A stretch of 7,329 bases of DNA, from the NCBI GenBank assembly GCA_002384765.1, contig DGBM01000080.1, positions 1 through 7,329 of the forward strand. The letters are read 5' to 3'. This DNA comes from Demequinaceae bacterium UBA4004 (GTDB lineage: Bacteria > Actinomycetota > Actinomycetes > Actinomycetales > Demequinaceae). This document shows, in pieces, positions 5,922 to 7,329 of the stretch (positions are counted from its first letter, which is position 1; the number at the start of each line of letters is the position of its first letter). The notes under the pieces were generated by a model that worked only from the letters and a program-made list of their open reading frames with translations, ran no database searches and was not told the DNA's origin. A program made the translations under genes and the position numbers.

Positions 5922-5929
5922 GTGCGTTG

Positions 5930-5945
5930 TGTGACGTAGGTCATA
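5930..5945. promoter_or_regulatory. Crp/GlxR-type binding site
   Basis: TGTGACGTAGGTCATA matches the actinobacterial cAMP-receptor (GlxR/Crp) consensus TGTGAnnTAnnTCACA at every specified position except one (T for C in the second arm), including the central TA. Its centre is about 85 bp upstream of the estimated oppA transcription start, close to positions where Crp-family activators work, and about 88 bp upstream of the rmuC ATG. It would tie the importer to carbon or energy status. The regulator gene is not in this window. Confidence 0.55.
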
Positions 5946-6025
5946 CTTTGAGCCTGGAGGACCCGCCTGCACCTGCCGCGACCAAGAGTACTCGCGATGT
6001 CACTGCCCCATGCCACAGTGTGTCC

Positions 6026-7329
6026 ATGGAGTATTGGATCACCGCCATCGCCACCATCGCCGGAGTCGTCATCGGCTTTCTGGTGGGCGCTTTGCGCACT
6101 GCGTCTGCCACGCGCGACGCCGACGCCCGTGTTGCGCAGGCCCGTTCCGCACTCGATGTCGAGCGGTCGCGGGCCGCGGACCTGGAGCGCCGGATCACGG
6201 AGGCGACCCAGGCGGCGCACCAGCGTGAGGCGGCCCTCAACGAGGCGCACGAGAAGTACGTACTTCAGATTCGAGGCGACCAGGAGACCCTGCGCCGAGA
6301 GTTTCAGTCGCTGTCAGCGGAGACTCTCAAGGCCAGTCAGGAGCAACTTCTCGCAGTAGCCCAGGAGCGGCTCACGCGCGAGCGACAGGTCGCTGACGCG
6401 GAACTCGCCAAGCGGGAGGAATCGGTCAAGACCATGGTCGAGCCCATCGCCAAGGCGCTCGCAGAGGTGCAGAAGCAGACGACCGAGACGGACAAGAATC
6501 GCGCCGAGGGTCAGGCCGCGCTCACTCAGCAGGTGCGCCAGATGCTGGACGCCTCCGAGAAACTCGACAAGAAGACGTCGGACTTCATCAACACCTTGCG
6601 CAGGTCCGACGTCCGCGGCAACTGGGGTGAGGTGCAATTGCGGCGCGTGGTCGAGCTGTCCGGCATGGTCAATCACGTCGACTTTGAGGAGCAGGAAAAC
6701 GTCAAGGACGCAGAGGGCAAGAACCTCCGACCCGACATGACGGTCAAGCTCGCGGGCGGCCGCACCATCGTGGTCGACTCCAAGGTGGCGCTCTCGGCGC
6801 TCCTCGAGGCCTTCGAGACGGACGACGAGGCGGTCCGCGCGGAGCGACTCCTCGCCCATGCGCGCCACGTCAAGAAGCACGTGGACGACCTGTCCTCCAA
6901 GAGGTACTGGGACATGTTCGACTCGGCTCCCGAATTCGTGGTGATGTTCGTCCCGTCGGAGGCCTTCTACCAGAGCGCCCTCGAGCAGGACCCGGGGCTC
7001 CAGGAGTACGCGTTCGCCAAGCGCGTCGTGATCGCCACGCCCACGACACTTGTGGCCATGCTGCGCACCGTTGCCCACGCATGGAAGGAGGACACCCTCG
7101 CCAAGAACGCGCAACAGGTCCTCGCCACCGGCAAGGAGTTGTATGACCGCCTCATCACGATGGGCGGGCACCTCGCGCGCGTCGGCAAGGCGCTCGACAG
7201 CGCGGGAAAGGCCTACAACGCCACCGTCGCATCGATGGAATCAAGGGTGCTGGTGAGCGCCAGGAAGTTCGGCGAGATGCAGGAGATCACCGCGACGATC
7301 GAGGAGTCGGTGCCCGTGCACCTCGACAT
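6026..7329 (+). CDS. rmuC: DNA recombination protein RmuC (3' end beyond the window)
   Basis: The frame is open from ATG at 6026 to the right edge, giving 434 residues. RmuC family proteins limit recombination, originally at short inverted repeats in E. coli, and are predicted PD-(D/E)XK-fold nucleases. Visible parts are an N-terminal membrane helix (about residues 4-22), a long charged Ala/Glu/Arg-rich coiled-coil region (about 28-185) and the RmuC domain (about 190-425). The domain contains RGNWGEVQLRRVVELSGM (197-214), RPDMTVKL (235-242) followed by IVVDSK (248-253), supplying the putative PD...DxK residues Asp237, Asp251 and Lys253. It continues with FVPSEAFYQSAL (308-319) and ATPTTLVAMLRTVAHAWK (337-354). 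Because little remains after residue 425, only a short tail is probably missing. There is no Shine-Dalgarno sequence, so translation may be leaderless; the alternative GTG at 6020 is no better. It is divergent from oppA, sharing a 265-bp gap. Confidence 0.95.
   Translation, partial: MEYWITAIATIAGVVIGFLVGALRTASATRDADARVAQARSALDVERSRAADLERRITEATQAAHQREAALNEAHEKYVLQIRGDQETLRREFQSLSAETLKASQEQLLAVAQERLTRERQVADAELAKREESVKTMVEPIAKALAEVQKQTTETDKNRAEGQAALTQQVRQMLDASEKLDKKTSDFINTLRRSDVRGNWGEVQLRRVVELSGMVNHVDFEEQENVKDAEGKNLRPDMTVKLAGGRTIVVDSKVALSALLEAFETDDEAVRAERLLAHARHVKKHVDDLSSKRYWDMFDSAPEFVVMFVPSEAFYQSALEQDPGLQEYAFAKRVVIATPTTLVAMLRTVAHAWKEDTLAKNAQQVLATGKELYDRLITMGGHLARVGKALDSAGKAYNATVASMESRVLVSARKFGEMQEITATIEESVPVHLD

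Noticed and set aside
5986..5993. GAGTACTC 8-bp palindrome upstream of rmuC
   Set aside because: It is short, does not extend, and is not at a clear promoter distance, so it is likely chance.
5738..6250. Minus-strand open frame of 170 codons across the oppA-rmuC gap
   Set aside because: It overlaps the start of oppA, the control region and the N-terminus of rmuC, and its translation shows no domain.
6314..7171. Minus-strand open frame of 285 codons
   Set aside because: It is antisense to rmuC. Its His/Val/Leu/Arg-rich translation matches no family, while the plus strand gives a complete RmuC domain.

Overview
The window is high-GC bacterial DNA with GC-rich third codon positions, frequent GTG starts, a fused OppD-OppF ATPase and a mix of Shine-Dalgarno-led and apparently leaderless genes. 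This points to an actinobacterium, most likely one of the Micrococcales. No rRNA, tRNA, insertion sequence, integrase or CRISPR array is visible.

Layout, left to right. At the left edge (1-38, minus strand) are the first 12-13 codons of ychF, recognisable from MALTIGIVGLPNV, the conserved YchF N-terminus leading into the P-loop. A 72-bp divergent gap follows. Next is a possible small unrecognised gene on the plus strand (111-338), which ends one base before the stop of the next operon. From 340 to 5760 the minus strand carries a complete oligopeptide ABC importer, transcribed right to left as oppA (substrate-binding lipoprotein), oppB and oppC (membrane permeases), and oppDF (one polypeptide with both ATPase domains). 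The oppB-oppC and oppC-oppDF junctions overlap by 8 and 4 nt. oppA is separated from oppB by a perfect 17-bp hairpin directly after its stop and by a gap of about 120 nt with its own promoter-like and operator-like signals. From 6026 to the right edge the plus strand carries rmuC, which runs out of the window.

How it works together. OppA, anchored outside the membrane, captures peptides and delivers them to the OppB-OppC channel, which OppDF drives with ATP. The hairpin after oppA suggests that the binding protein is made in excess over the membrane and ATPase parts. The 265-bp oppA-rmuC gap holds a near-consensus Crp/GlxR-type site, two further dyads, a -10 element and a hairpin predicted at the very 5' end of the oppA message. 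Together these suggest nutrient-linked control of the importer.

I do not see an undescribed system. The importer, RmuC and YchF are known families. The points worth a second look are the regulatory architecture, the small gene, the cysteine-free ATPase and the placement of an importer between two housekeeping genes.
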